Source of the DNA: Ancylomarina longa
GTDB taxonomy: Bacteria > Bacteroidota > Bacteroidia > Bacteroidales > Marinifilaceae
DNA: 64,000 nt
Assembly: GCF_003996985.1 (NCBI RefSeq)
Contig: NZ_RJJX01000006.1
Location: 1 to 64,000, forward strand
Direction: 5' to 3'
The position numbers were made by a program, and so were the translations under genes. Positions 47,246 through 55,663 of the stretch are shown one piece after another. The notes beneath the pieces were generated by a model. The model was not told where the DNA came from, searched no databases, and saw only the letters and a list, made by a program, of their open reading frames with translations. The first letter of the stretch is position 1. The number at the start of each line of letters is the position of its first letter.

Positions 47246-47677
47246 TTATTTCTCTGAATTTACCATCCAGCTTGAAAAAACATTCAAATAATTCCAATAA
47301 GAAATAATCAATTCCTCAGGCAAGTCCAATAATGGTAATAATTGCTGATAGCATTGTAACCAAATCAATCGAGCCTCGCTACTAATATTAAACGGACGAT
47401 GACGCCTTACCAACATTGGCTCTCCTCTATTCTGATTAAAATATTGCGGGCCACCAAGTATCTGAATAAAGAAATCGGATGATCGTAGTTTAGCTGCTTC
47501 AAATTCATCATTATCCGGAGGAAACAATCCTTTGACATCGCTTTCTCGTAGTAAATTGTAATGATCATCCACTAATTTTCTAATTCCAACCTCCCCCAGA
47601 TGCTTTAAAATATCTCTACTAGGACGAGTAACTGTAGGTCTTTCACCGTATTGGTATTCACTAATTATTAGTTCCAT
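47246..47677 (-). CDS. Truncated-hemoglobin-like globin
   Basis: 143 residues, the size of group II truncated globins. Segments IRKLVDDHYNLLRESDVKGL (about 32-51), FPPDNDEFEAAKLRSSDFFI (helix C-E) and MLVRRHRPFNIS (about 88-99, with His92 as the likely proximal haem ligand) fit the family. Such globins bind oxygen or NO. It converges on queA. A specific role in oxygen or nitrosative stress is inferred. Confidence 0.8.
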   Translation of the reverse strand: MELIISEYQYGERPTVTRPSRDILKHLGEVGIRKLVDDHYNLLRESDVKGLFPPDNDEFEAAKLRSSDFFIQILGGPQYFNQNRGEPMLVRRHRPFNISSEARLIWLQCYQQLLPLLDLPEELIISYWNYLNVFSSWMVNSEK

Positions 47678-47933
47678 CGATTCATTTAATTTCTAATATC
47701 AATATTCAAAAGTATCAATTTTTGAATAATCAGAAGAAAATTATCGACAAAATAAGACTGGATAGTCTTTTTTTTAGCAAAGCAATTTCAGAAGGCTTTT
47801 TACTTTGCCTCTAATTGCTTAAATTTAGTATTCTACGATAAGCAACTCTCTTAAATGCCATTTTGGCTCCTTTATTCATTCACTTTAAACCAAGGCTTAC
47901 CTTCTTATTACTGTGAGCCAAAATTATTTACCA

Positions 47934-48632
47934 ATGAAAAAATTATTCACCTTATTCCTAGTACTTTTAGTAGGATCAGGCAGTAGTATGCTGGCACAGG
48001 ATTGTACCCTGTATATCCCAAATACAGTTGGGACAGTTCTCCATTATCAAATGACAAATTCAAAAGGGAAAACCATGGGATCCTACACTCAAAAAATGAT
48101 TTCGATAAAAAACAAGGGGGGAGAAACTGTTTTTGAAATGCTACAAACCTATATAGATCCTAAGTCAGAAGAAAGTATCTTAAAACAAGATACCTTGCGT
48201 TTTCGCTGTAAAGGCAATGTTTTTTATATAGACATGGATAAGTATTTAAATCAAAAACAGATGGAAAGCTTTCAGGATATGGAGGTGAAAATTACTTCAG
48301 AAGATTTAGTCTATCCGCCAAAGTTAAGTGCCGGTCAGCAATTAAAAGACGGTTCCATAACAATTGAAGTGCAAACCGAAATGATGAAAATATCCATGAC
48401 AACGAAAATTGTAAATCGTAAAGTGGAAGCCGTAGAAGATATGAAAACTACTGCCGGTAATTTTAATTGTTACAAAATTTCGGAAGATGTGCAAAGTAAG
48501 ATGGGCTTTGTTAATATGAAGCTACACAACGTAAGCTGGATATCGAAGGACTTAGGCATGGTTCGTAGCGAATCCTATAACAAAAAAGGAAAATTGGATG
48601 GAATAACTCAATTAGTGAAAATAGAACGTTGA
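47934..48632 (+). CDS. Secreted protein, DUF3108/TapB-like
   Basis: 232 residues from ATG 47934 (an upstream GTG at 47913 adds only SQNYLP before the signal peptide). Signal peptide MKKLFTLFLVLLVGSGSSML, cleavage before QDC. The mature part (LYIPNTVGTVLHYQMTNSKG, later TTAGNFNCYKISEDVQSKMG and WISKDLGMVRSESYNKKGKL) resembles the DUF3108-like beta proteins commonly found in Bacteroidota. No enzymatic motif. Function unknown. Confidence 0.65.
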   Translation: MKKLFTLFLVLLVGSGSSMLAQDCTLYIPNTVGTVLHYQMTNSKGKTMGSYTQKMISIKNKGGETVFEMLQTYIDPKSEESILKQDTLRFRCKGNVFYIDMDKYLNQKQMESFQDMEVKITSEDLVYPPKLSAGQQLKDGSITIEVQTEMMKISMTTKIVNRKVEAVEDMKTTAGNFNCYKISEDVQSKMGFVNMKLHNVSWISKDLGMVRSESYNKKGKLDGITQLVKIER

Positions 48633-48640
48633 AAATTGGA

Positions 48641-48668
48641 AGGGAAATGAAGCATTCATCATTTCCCT
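48641..48668. terminator. Bidirectional terminator
   Basis: AGGGAAATGA / TCATTTCCCT form a perfect 10-bp stem with an 8-nt loop between two convergent genes. Confidence 0.8.
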
Positions 48669-48689
48669 TTCTTTATCCAATATTCTTTA

Positions 48690-49634
48690 TTAATTCATTA
48701 TATTCCTTGGTTTTCCTTGCAGCCATAAACGAATATTTTCCATCACAATATCTACTCGTTTGTCGAACGATTCATTCGTTGCATAGGCAATATGAGGAAG
48801 CAGTATTAGGTTCGGGGCTGAAAACAAAACATGATCCTTCTCTAAAGGTGGCTCCTTATCATACACATCCAAGGCAGCTCCAGCTATTTCACCTTTTTCC
48901 AAGGCATTGCAAAGTGCATCGCTATCAAGAATCGATCCCCGGGCAGTATTGATTAGAATTGCCGAAGATTTCATTAGTTTTAATTCTTTTTCTCCAATGA
49001 GTCTCTTTGTTTCGGGAGTTAAGGGAACGTGTAAGCTTACAATATCCGATTCCCTAAGCAAATACTCCTTATCAACGAATTGAATGCCTTCTAAAGTCTT
49101 TTCGCTTCGCGAGTAGGCAATCACCTTACAATTAAAGACTTTTGCCATCTCAGCTACGCGGAGTCCTATCGCTCCAGCTCCAATGATACCTATTGTTTTT
49201 CCATTTAATTCTGTACCGAGAAAATTGCCTCTGTTTCCACCAAATCTTGTAATTGAATCACCAGCTCCTATTTTACGATACAGGGAAAGTATCATACCAA
49301 TGGTCAATTCTGCAACCGATTCTGTTGAAAATCCAGCGGCATTCGAGACCAGGATATCTCTTTTATTACAAGCATTCATATCGATATGATCAACTCCAGT
49401 GAAAGCTACTGAAATCATTGTAAGATTTGGACATGCATCAATAAAAGCTTTTCGCACCGGAATATTGCTTAGGACAACAGCATCAGCGCCTTCAGCTCGT
49501 TTAATTAATTCATCTTCCTCTTCGTTCCTATCGGTATAAAAAACTAACTCATGCCCTAATAAGGCAAATTCCGCCCTTAACTTCTCAAATTTGGAGAAAC
49601 TAATTCCCAGTGGTTCAAGTATTACAAATTTCAT
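48690..49634 (-). CDS. NAD-dependent D-2-hydroxyacid dehydrogenase
   Basis: 314 residues. NAD-binding GIIGAGAIGLRVAEMAKVFN (about 148-167), catalytic Arg in NTARGSILD (about 232-240), Glu in DVYDKEPPLE and His in LLPHIAYAT (about 282-290). Members reduce 2-oxoacids, for example hydroxypyruvate, glycerate or phosphoglycerate; the substrate is not determined by these motifs. Stands alone, converging on the secreted protein gene. Confidence 0.88.
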   Translation of the reverse strand: MKFVILEPLGISFSKFEKLRAEFALLGHELVFYTDRNEEEDELIKRAEGADAVVLSNIPVRKAFIDACPNLTMISVAFTGVDHIDMNACNKRDILVSNAAGFSTESVAELTIGMILSLYRKIGAGDSITRFGGNRGNFLGTELNGKTIGIIGAGAIGLRVAEMAKVFNCKVIAYSRSEKTLEGIQFVDKEYLLRESDIVSLHVPLTPETKRLIGEKELKLMKSSAILINTARGSILDSDALCNALEKGEIAGAALDVYDKEPPLEKDHVLFSAPNLILLPHIAYATNESFDKRVDIVMENIRLWLQGKPRNIMN

Positions 49635-49850
49635 ATTTTTTATTTTTCTGATATTTTAAAAATCTGATCCATCTACAGTACGCTAAAGTAAGTAATTCAT
49701 TGCTAGGGACAATTTGTAGCATAGTGGTATACCAATCAAATCAGTTAATAATCTGTTTTAATCCTGTATTTTCCTTAATTGAACGATTTTAATTTTTTGC
49801 TTTTGATTTTTTTCTCATTTTGCTGAAAAACAAGCTTGTATTACGTTCTT

Positions 49851-51080
49851 ATGATTGAAACTTCCACTCTATATAATACCCTCACAGACCAAATCGTTCA
49901 AAATTGGATGCTTGCTCCGGAAATATTGCCCTCCATTAAAACCAAGTACTCAAATTTCACAAAAATTCTTTGGGAGAGTAAATTCGATAAGTTTATCCAT
50001 TTCCTAAAAAAACAATCACAATTAAATCATCCCGATCGTAAAAAATTACTTAATAAATTAAGTCAATTTTTTAAGTACAATCTTAACTATTCAGAAGCTC
50101 AGCTTCACCTCTTATTTTCGGATGATATGATTTCTGCCTCCAAAGATTTTATCATTAATGCCTGGAAATTTGATCCTGATCTGAGTTATGAGGAAATCTT
50201 TCAAGCCTTAAGAAATATGTGGATTATTTTTGGTTTACAATCTTTGTTTGGAAAGAAGATAGAATCTACTCCTTCGTTAATGGCATATAGTTTACTTTAT
50301 CCTTATACCGATAATTTTTTAGATGATTTGACCATTAGTAATGAAGAAAAAAATAAGTTTTCAGAAAGATTTGCACTCCGCCTTTCAGGTGTTCGATCAT
50401 CGACTTCTACCTACATTGAAAAACAAACATTTGCTTTAGTTGATCTGATAGAAGATGAATTTAATCGTACTGAATATCCTCAAATTTACCAAAGCCTAAT
50501 AGACATCCATGACGCTCAAACTAAAAGCATTGACTTGCTCGACAATACACAATTGCTTTCAGAAACAGATCTCTTAAAAATCTGTATTAGAAAGGGAGCT
50601 ACATCCGTTATTGCTGATGGATATTTAATACTTGGTGAGCTTTCAGATCAACAAAAACAACTGCTTTTTGAATATGGAGCTTATCTACAGATTCTTGATG
50701 ATTTACAAGATGCCAACGAAGATTATGAGATGGGAGTAAATACTTGTTTTTCAAGATTACTTCCTCATCAAAAACTTGACAAAATCCTTTGTAAAACTTA
50801 TTATTTGGGGAGATCATTTTTAAGAACCCTACAAAAACTCTACCCTAACGAAAAAATTTTTTACGATTTACTAAGACGAAGTTTTGGACTGATTCTTCTT
50901 GCCAGCCTTCTTCAAAACCAGCAAAATTTCTCTTCCAAATTTATACAGAAAATGGAAAATCACTCCCCTTTTCGCTATTCTTTTATAATACAACGAATGG
51001 AAGATTTACAACCATTAAAACACCTATTCCTGCAAAAAATTGAGAATTATAAGCAACAAGTATCAGCGAAAGTTAGTTGA
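49851..51080 (+). CDS. Class I isoprenoid-synthase-fold enzyme
   Basis: 409 residues from ATG 49851 (a TTG 15 bases upstream is less likely). All-helical. A first acidic motif YPYTDNFLDD (about 155-164) and a second ILDDLQDANED (about 275-285) are spaced as in trans-prenyl/terpene synthases, where they bind magnesium and diphosphate. The protein is longer than FPP synthases and lacks their full DDxxD plus basic patch context, so the substrate and reaction are open. No other isoprenoid or carotenoid gene is adjacent. Confidence 0.6.
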   Translation: MIETSTLYNTLTDQIVQNWMLAPEILPSIKTKYSNFTKILWESKFDKFIHFLKKQSQLNHPDRKKLLNKLSQFFKYNLNYSEAQLHLLFSDDMISASKDFIINAWKFDPDLSYEEIFQALRNMWIIFGLQSLFGKKIESTPSLMAYSLLYPYTDNFLDDLTISNEEKNKFSERFALRLSGVRSSTSTYIEKQTFALVDLIEDEFNRTEYPQIYQSLIDIHDAQTKSIDLLDNTQLLSETDLLKICIRKGATSVIADGYLILGELSDQQKQLLFEYGAYLQILDDLQDANEDYEMGVNTCFSRLLPHQKLDKILCKTYYLGRSFLRTLQKLYPNEKIFYDLLRRSFGLILLASLLQNQQNFSSKFIQKMENHSPFRYSFIIQRMEDLQPLKHLFLQKIENYKQQVSAKVS

Positions 51081-51275
51081 GTAACTATAATGAAGTTAAA
51101 TTTCGATTAATATATACAAGGGGGAAATAATTCAATTATACAACACAAACAAATATCATAGATAATCAGGAACTTAAAATAAAAATATTTGATTGAAATA
51201 ATCACTGGAAGTAGTTAATTTTACCGCGAAATAAAATAGTAATTTTAATAAGAATAGGATCGAAGCAATATAGAT

Positions 51276-51536
51276 ATGTCTGAAAATTATAAGTTTTTTC
51301 AAAATAAAAAATGCGAATACTTCCCTTGTCATAAAATTGAAAACGAAGAGGAATTTAATTGTCTATTCTGTTTTTGCCCGTTGTATATGTTAAAAAATAA
51401 GTGTGGTGGTAATTTTAAATATACAAATGGATTTAAGAATTGTAGTGATTGTATATTACCTCATACCAAAAATTCTCATAATTACATAATGAGCAAAATG
51501 GGGATAGTCTCTAAAATTGGTAGTGAGCAAGAATAA
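51276..51536 (+). CDS. Cysteine-rich small domain protein
   Basis: 86 residues with 9 Cys in a set pattern: KKCEYFPCHK, FNCLFCFCPLY, NKCGGNF and FKNCSDCILPH, plus a conserved His. This matches the cysteine-rich small domain family (often found near cobalamin genes, and probably metal- or cluster-binding). No cobalamin gene is near. It lies 195 bases after the isoprenoid-fold gene. Confidence 0.75.
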   Translation: MSENYKFFQNKKCEYFPCHKIENEEEFNCLFCFCPLYMLKNKCGGNFKYTNGFKNCSDCILPHTKNSHNYIMSKMGIVSKIGSEQE

Positions 51537-51565
51537 TCTCAATCTATAATTCAACTAGTACGTAT

Positions 51566-51790
51566 TTATAATCCGTGCTTTTTTGTGCCTCTATTCTCAC
51601 TATTCGTATAATAGTTTGTTTCCTTCTTTACGCCACTCTCATACAATCTACTTATTTTTCTGGCATAATTGGCTCCATACGTAAACTCCATTTTTTTCGT
51701 AATTCCATCCAGAGTTTGTTCTACGTCATTTACCTTGTTAAAAGCGGTATAAGAAACCGATTCAACCGGTAGAGATGAAAATTTTGCGAG
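51566..51790 (-). pseudogene. RHS-repeat protein remnant
   Basis: The minus-strand frame reads VSYTAFNKVNDVEQTLDG, MEFTYGANYARKISRLYESG and VKKETNYYTN, which follows the 'FNKV....FTYG.DY.R....Y..G....T.YY' pattern of Bacteroidota RHS proteins. The frame upstream (above about 51790) no longer fits and it stops at 51566, so only some 70 residues of a once large gene remain. The terminator at 51911-51944 belongs to the neighbouring cysH. Confidence 0.5.
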
Positions 51791-51910
51791 TGTGCTGGAA
51801 GAGAAATTAGAGAAATACAAACAGAAAGGCATTTGTGAAGTACATGGCTAACTGGTATTAAAATCGACTACGCCCTGCCTTGCAAACCTATAAAGCAGAC
51901 TACAACAAAA

Positions 51911-51944
51911 AACGCTCTTAGCTGTTTTTACAACTAAGAGCGTT
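51911..51944 (-). terminator. Terminator after the PAPS reductase gene
   Basis: AACGCTCTTAG / CTAAGAGCGTT perfect 11-bp stem with a 12-nt loop; on the minus strand it is followed by T6. Confidence 0.85.
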
Positions 51945-52018
51945 TCTACAAAAATATCTTAACTGTCTGCTTATTCATCAAGAATAAACTAACAGGAAAT
52001 TCATCTTTTTTTTAATGA

Positions 52019-52630
52019 TTAAGCATGTAATCCACATTCGCGATTACCAAGAACTTTTGTTGGATCGAAATATTTGGTTTCAATTCCCAATTTGTGTTCT
52101 TCAAGATATTTATCCATTTCTTCGTCGCTCCAGTTGTAGAACGGACTCACTTTTAAAAGGCCATCGGCCGATAGTGAAAGGATGTCGATTGAATCGCGAA
52201 AAGCGGTTTGTCCTTTTCTCAAATTTGTAAACCAAACATCAGGCTGATGTTCTGACATTGCACGATGGAATGGTTCTAATTTTACCTGTTCTGTGAATTC
52301 CTTATGCTTAGGATCGTTAATATCCGGGATACCACCCATAACTGTATCGCGATGCGCTGCTGATTGTTTTGGCACATACAATTTCACATTTAAATCTAAC
52401 TGCTTAATTGTGGCTTCGGCATGACGATAAGTAGGTGAAGTGTTGTATCCTGTGTCGCACCAAATTACCGGAATATCTTTTTTTACCTGAGAACATGCAT
52501 GTAAAATTACGGCTTCGTATGGTCTGAAATTAGTTGTAACCACAGCTTTCTTGCCATAATCTATTGCCCATTCGATAATTTCCTGAGGTGTTTTACCTCT
52601 CAGCTCATTGTTTAATGCTTCTATATCCAT
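52019..52630 (-). CDS. cysH: PAPS/APS reductase-type protein
   Basis: 203 residues. PP-loop-like start VVTTNFRPYEAVILHACSQV (about 30-49, the SxGxxS equivalent is degenerate), then IPVIWCDTGYNT (about 53-64) and FTNLRKGQTAFRD (about 134), and the catalytic tail RECGLHA with Cys199. The iron-sulfur Cys pairs of APS reductases are absent, so it belongs to the cluster-free, thioredoxin-dependent PAPS-reductase kind. It would convert activated sulfate to sulfite. No other sulfate gene is in the window. Atypical P-loop: activity is likely but not certain. Confidence 0.82.
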   Translation of the reverse strand: MDIEALNNELRGKTPQEIIEWAIDYGKKAVVTTNFRPYEAVILHACSQVKKDIPVIWCDTGYNTSPTYRHAEATIKQLDLNVKLYVPKQSAAHRDTVMGGIPDINDPKHKEFTEQVKLEPFHRAMSEHQPDVWFTNLRKGQTAFRDSIDILSLSADGLLKVSPFYNWSDEEMDKYLEEHKLGIETKYFDPTKVLGNRECGLHA

Positions 52631-52741
52631 GTTATGCTAATTTAAATCGATTTGAATCCTAATAATTTACGACGAAATTAAAAAAAATATCCCAGCAATT
52701 GGTAATTATTGAAATCGAACTGACAAGAGAATCTGGAATTC

Positions 52742-53944
52742 TTAATCCAAATTAAAATTATCATTTACAATGGATATAATATTGCCGGGTGTAGTTTTAT
52801 GAATCTCAATATCCTTACAATCATTAAATGTCATAAAGGCTTTTAATTCACTTACCAATGCAAGAGCAAATAGATCAAGTTTCTTTAGATTAGCCTCCAA
52901 TGCCAAATGATTGATATGCAATATCGACTTTTTTCTATCCACCTTGCAATCCATACGGGCAACCAGCATTCCGTTCCACAAAATAGGCAATGAAAAATAG
53001 CCATATTGTCTTTTTGCTGCCGGCACATAACATTCAATCTGGTAATCAAAATCGAAAAGTGCTTTCAAACGCTTCCGCTGGATAATAAAATTATCGAATG
53101 GCGATAGAATTTTTGCCTTCGCCCGTACTAGTGGCTTAGTCAGCAAATCCAGAGAATCGGATAAAGCAAAGTAATGATTCTCTCCTACCTTCAACTTAAT
53201 AAGTTCACCACCCAAAAACATTTCCTGCAAATATTTATTTGCCAGCGGTCTGGTATTTTTTCGCAAGTACGAAATTTCGGAAGCTTGACCCAATCCATTC
53301 ACCTGTAAATAACGGGTAATTAAATGTCTGATGTACTCCTCTTCAGTTGGTACAGAAACATCAAGTCCTTCGGGAAGTACTCTCTCGGTTAAATCATAAA
53401 CCTTATGAAAATTGTTCCGATAAGGAATCATCAAATCTCCCTGCATGTAAAGATTCTCTAAAGCTCGCTTGGCCGGCTTGCTCGACCAATCCATCTTCTT
53501 TTTGCCGGTATGTTCAAAATCCTTAGCCATTAATGGTCCTTCGATTGATATTCTTTTCAGGATTTCATTCATCAGCTTTTGGTCGCGCTCGTACCAGTGA
53601 TTTTGTTTGCCCGTTGCCATGGCATGCTTGCGCACCATGCTAAACCGAAAATCGCGCATGGGCAGGTAAGCGGCGGCATGCGACCAATATTCAAATACCT
53701 TTTTATCGACTATCAATTGATCGAGATGAGTGTTTTGATAGCACGAATTTCGAGACCATAATGTATGATGATGTGCTCGTTGAACAACCGAAATGGTATC
53801 GATTTGAATGTAGCCCAGATGCTCTATCGCGGCAAGCGTTGCATTTATTGCCTTTCCGGATTGCTTTATCGATGGCAATTGCTGCGATAATAATACTAAC
53901 TTTTGAGCTTCCGGTTTGGAGAGAGATTCTGCTATTTGCACCAT
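52742..53944 (-). CDS. YcaQ/AlkZ-like DNA glycosylase (winged-helix family)
   Basis: 400 residues. The motif IQIDTISVVQRAHHHTLWSR (about 46-65) with Gln-Ile-Asp matches the QxD active site of YcaQ-type crosslink glycosylases (AlkZ has QxQ). Winged-helix repeats follow: FEYWSHAAAYLPMRDFRFSM (about 87-106), GQASEISYLRKN and SPFDNFIIQRKRLKALFDFD (about 285-304). It would remove interstrand crosslinks or bulky adducts. Stands alone; the promoter region leads into the repeat island. Confidence 0.85.
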   Translation of the reverse strand: MVQIAESLSKPEAQKLVLLSQQLPSIKQSGKAINATLAAIEHLGYIQIDTISVVQRAHHHTLWSRNSCYQNTHLDQLIVDKKVFEYWSHAAAYLPMRDFRFSMVRKHAMATGKQNHWYERDQKLMNEILKRISIEGPLMAKDFEHTGKKKMDWSSKPAKRALENLYMQGDLMIPYRNNFHKVYDLTERVLPEGLDVSVPTEEEYIRHLITRYLQVNGLGQASEISYLRKNTRPLANKYLQEMFLGGELIKLKVGENHYFALSDSLDLLTKPLVRAKAKILSPFDNFIIQRKRLKALFDFDYQIECYVPAAKRQYGYFSLPILWNGMLVARMDCKVDRKKSILHINHLALEANLKKLDLFALALVSELKAFMTFNDCKDIEIHKTTPGNIISIVNDNFNLD

Positions 53945-54037
53945 CCTTATTCTTTTACTTGCTTGTTAAAAGGTGGGTAAGATATGGCCTTAGCATTTGA
54001 AATACAAAATCTGTTCAAATCTATTTTTACACAATAC

Positions 54038-54264
54038 TGGAATTACGACAATATGATAGTGCAAAAAATTGATGCGAGCCCTTGCCAATAGAGCGTGCCA
54101 CGTGCTACTGAAGTTAATATGGAAAGCCAAAGAGCTTTCTATTGGCTTGATTCTTTTTGCTTACGTTTCTCATTTAAGGAGAAACGTAAGAGCCAGTCCG
54201 GCTTGAGGACAAACAAAGCCTAAGCAATGCCAACTGAATCAGGAATGATTGATAGGTTTTAATG
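54038..54264 (+). repeat. 227-bp direct repeat, copy A
   Basis: Nearly identical to 54835-55060 (a few substitutions and one deletion by eye). Contains a perfect 12-bp hairpin at 54160-54190 (CTTACGTTTCTC / GAGAAACGTAAG) and an AAAGCCAA / TTGGCTT stem, so the transcript would be strongly folded. A truncated dispersed-repeat module (54265-54290) follows it. Confidence 0.9.
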
Positions 54265-54472
54265 CAATATTGTCCTAATTAAATTGGCGTTATTCAAGCT
54301 GCTGAGAAATAAGCCCTTTATTTGTATACTATTCCATCCTCCAGCTAAAGCTGGGGGCAAGTAATATGCAATTTAGATTGCGAACGGCAGCATCCTTTTT
54401 CAAAATTGAGATTCAATTACGCAGAATTGTATTAATTCACTCCTGCTTTAGTTTGAGGTATTGATAATAAAC

Positions 54473-54592
54473 CAATACTGTCCTAATTAAATTGGCGCTT
54501 CGCCCAAACCCGACTTCATTTTTTGGCTTAATTTAATGTCTAGTCAAATGTACCTATTCCACTTATTTGCCTCAAGCTTAAGTGCGGCCGGG
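54473..54592. repeat. Dispersed mosaic intergenic repeat, copy 3
   Basis: The ATTGGCGCTTCGCCC block (54490-54528) is followed within 40 bases by the GCTTAAGTGCGGCCGG block (54565-54592), which comes first and at a greater distance in copy 1; hence mosaic. Confidence 0.75.
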
Positions 54593-54659
54593 TTATTTTC
54601 AACTTATTGAGATATATGAGCATGCATTTTTAACAGGGCAATCGTAAGAATCTATTATA

Positions 54660-54825
54660 TTTCGGTGCGCTGCACCTTATACTTCAAACAATAACAAGAT
54701 TGCTATAAAGATTTAGGTACGCTGTACCTGGTATTTCTTGTCTTCAATTACAGATACAGCAACAGCGTTGCGTAATATTTATAGCCTGACATGCTTAGTG
54801 AATTGAAAGGTGCAGCGCACCGAAA
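54660..54825. mobile_element. Inverted-repeat element, MITE-like
   Basis: A perfect 19-bp terminal inverted repeat, TTTCGGTGCGCTGCACCTT at 54660-54678 and its complement at 54807-54825, bounds 166 bp with no gene. An inner GGTACGCTGTACC hairpin lies at 54716-54728. Size and ends fit a miniature inverted-repeat element; no clear target duplication is seen. Confidence 0.6.
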
Positions 54826-54834
54826 CATTAATAA

Positions 54835-55060
54835 TGGAATTACGACAAAATGATGGTGCAAAAAATTGATGCGAGCCCTTGCCAATAGAGCGTGCAATAT
54901 GCTACAGAAGTTAATTTGGAAAGCCAAAGAGCTTTTTATTGGCTTGATTCTTTTGCTTACGTTTCTCATTTAAGGAGAAACGTAAGAGCCAGTCCGGCTT
55001 GAGGACAAACAAAGCCTAAGCAATGCCAACTGAATCAGGAATGATTGATAAGTTTTAATG
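54835..55060 (+). repeat. 227-bp direct repeat, copy B
   Basis: Second copy of 54038-54264, with the same hairpin at 54956-54986. It starts 9 bp after the inverted-repeat element. Confidence 0.9.
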
Positions 55061-55061
55061 G

Positions 55062-55211
55062 ATATTGATCGAATCAATTGGTGCTTCGCCCAAACCTGAC
55101 TTCATTTTATGGATTCATCCAAAAAACAGAAGCAAAAGAGATCAAGACTACTCAGAAATATCCGTTTGCAATAAAAGGTATAAATAAACAGAAACGTTTA
55201 GGACGATATTG
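55062..55211. repeat. Dispersed mosaic intergenic repeat, copy 4
   Basis: Shows the longest run of modules: CAATTGGTGCTTCGCCCAAA, GGATTCATCCAAAAAACAGA, TTTGCAATAAAAGG and GAAACGTTTAGGACGATATT, matching the copies at 31786 and 194. Confidence 0.75.
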
Positions 55212-55325
55212 TTTTTATACAAGAATTTAACCTATTAACAGGACAAGCTCCGCTACCCTTCCAATCCTCTCTTGTGCTAAAACTTCCGTATCAAAGAGAT
55301 TGGATTGCGTAAGATCATTATAGCT

Positions 55326-55572
55326 TTCCGTAACACAAGGTGAATCTTCCGTAACATGAAGATCAGCTTCCGTAACATGAGGATTAGCTTCCGTAACATG
55401 AGGTGAGTCTTCAGAATGTTACGGAATAACAATCCTTGCGTTCGGATGAATAAAAGCTTGTTACGGAACAATCAGCCTTAGGTTCGGAGAACACTCAGCC
55501 TGTTACGGAAATCTTTTCTTTGTGTTCGAATAAACTTTTTGCTGTTACAGTCATCCTTCTTCAGGTACGGAT
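55326..55572. repeat. 21-bp phased array changing orientation midway
   Basis: TTCCGTAAC words start at 55326, 55347, 55368 and 55389, and a variant at 55410, each 21 bp apart. From 55418 the complement GTTACGGAA takes over at 55418, 55460 and 55502 (42 bp apart) with GTTCGGA variants half-way (55440, 55482) and decayed copies at 55544 and about 55564. The array lies downstream of the helical protein gene at 55664. Confidence 0.8.
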
Positions 55573-55602
55573 TACTCCCCTACCCATACAGATCAAAAAA
55601 AA

Positions 55603-55622
55603 GGAGAGCATTTTTGCTCTCC
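55603..55622 (-). terminator. Terminator of the helical protein gene
   Basis: GGAGAGC / GCTCTCC with a 6-nt loop; on the minus strand eight T residues follow. 42 bases past the stop at 55664. Confidence 0.85.
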
Positions 55623-55663
55623 CAATAAAAAAAACTACAAGGATTAATAAATTTTAATGAAAG

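Larger units (their letters stand above)
53945..55600. other. Repeat island without convincing protein genes
   Basis: About 1.65 kb built of nested repeats listed separately: two 227-bp direct copies, two or three dispersed mosaic copies, an inverted-repeat element, a REP-like hairpin at 54341-54358 (CTCCAGC / GCTGGGG), and the 21-bp array. The short frames here (for example 54748-54969) are repeat by-products. Confidence 0.7.

Noticed and set aside
48629-48952. 107-residue plus-strand protein opposite the dehydrogenase gene
   Set aside because: It lies antisense to a well-supported D-2-hydroxyacid dehydrogenase and includes the bidirectional terminator.
52019-52630. APS reductase with iron-sulfur cluster
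   Set aside because: The paired Cys motifs for a [4Fe-4S] cluster are missing; only the catalytic tail Cys is present.
55277-55471. 64-residue protein with repeated MLRKLI-type units
   Set aside because: It is the 21-bp array read in frame (21 is a multiple of three), not an independent gene.
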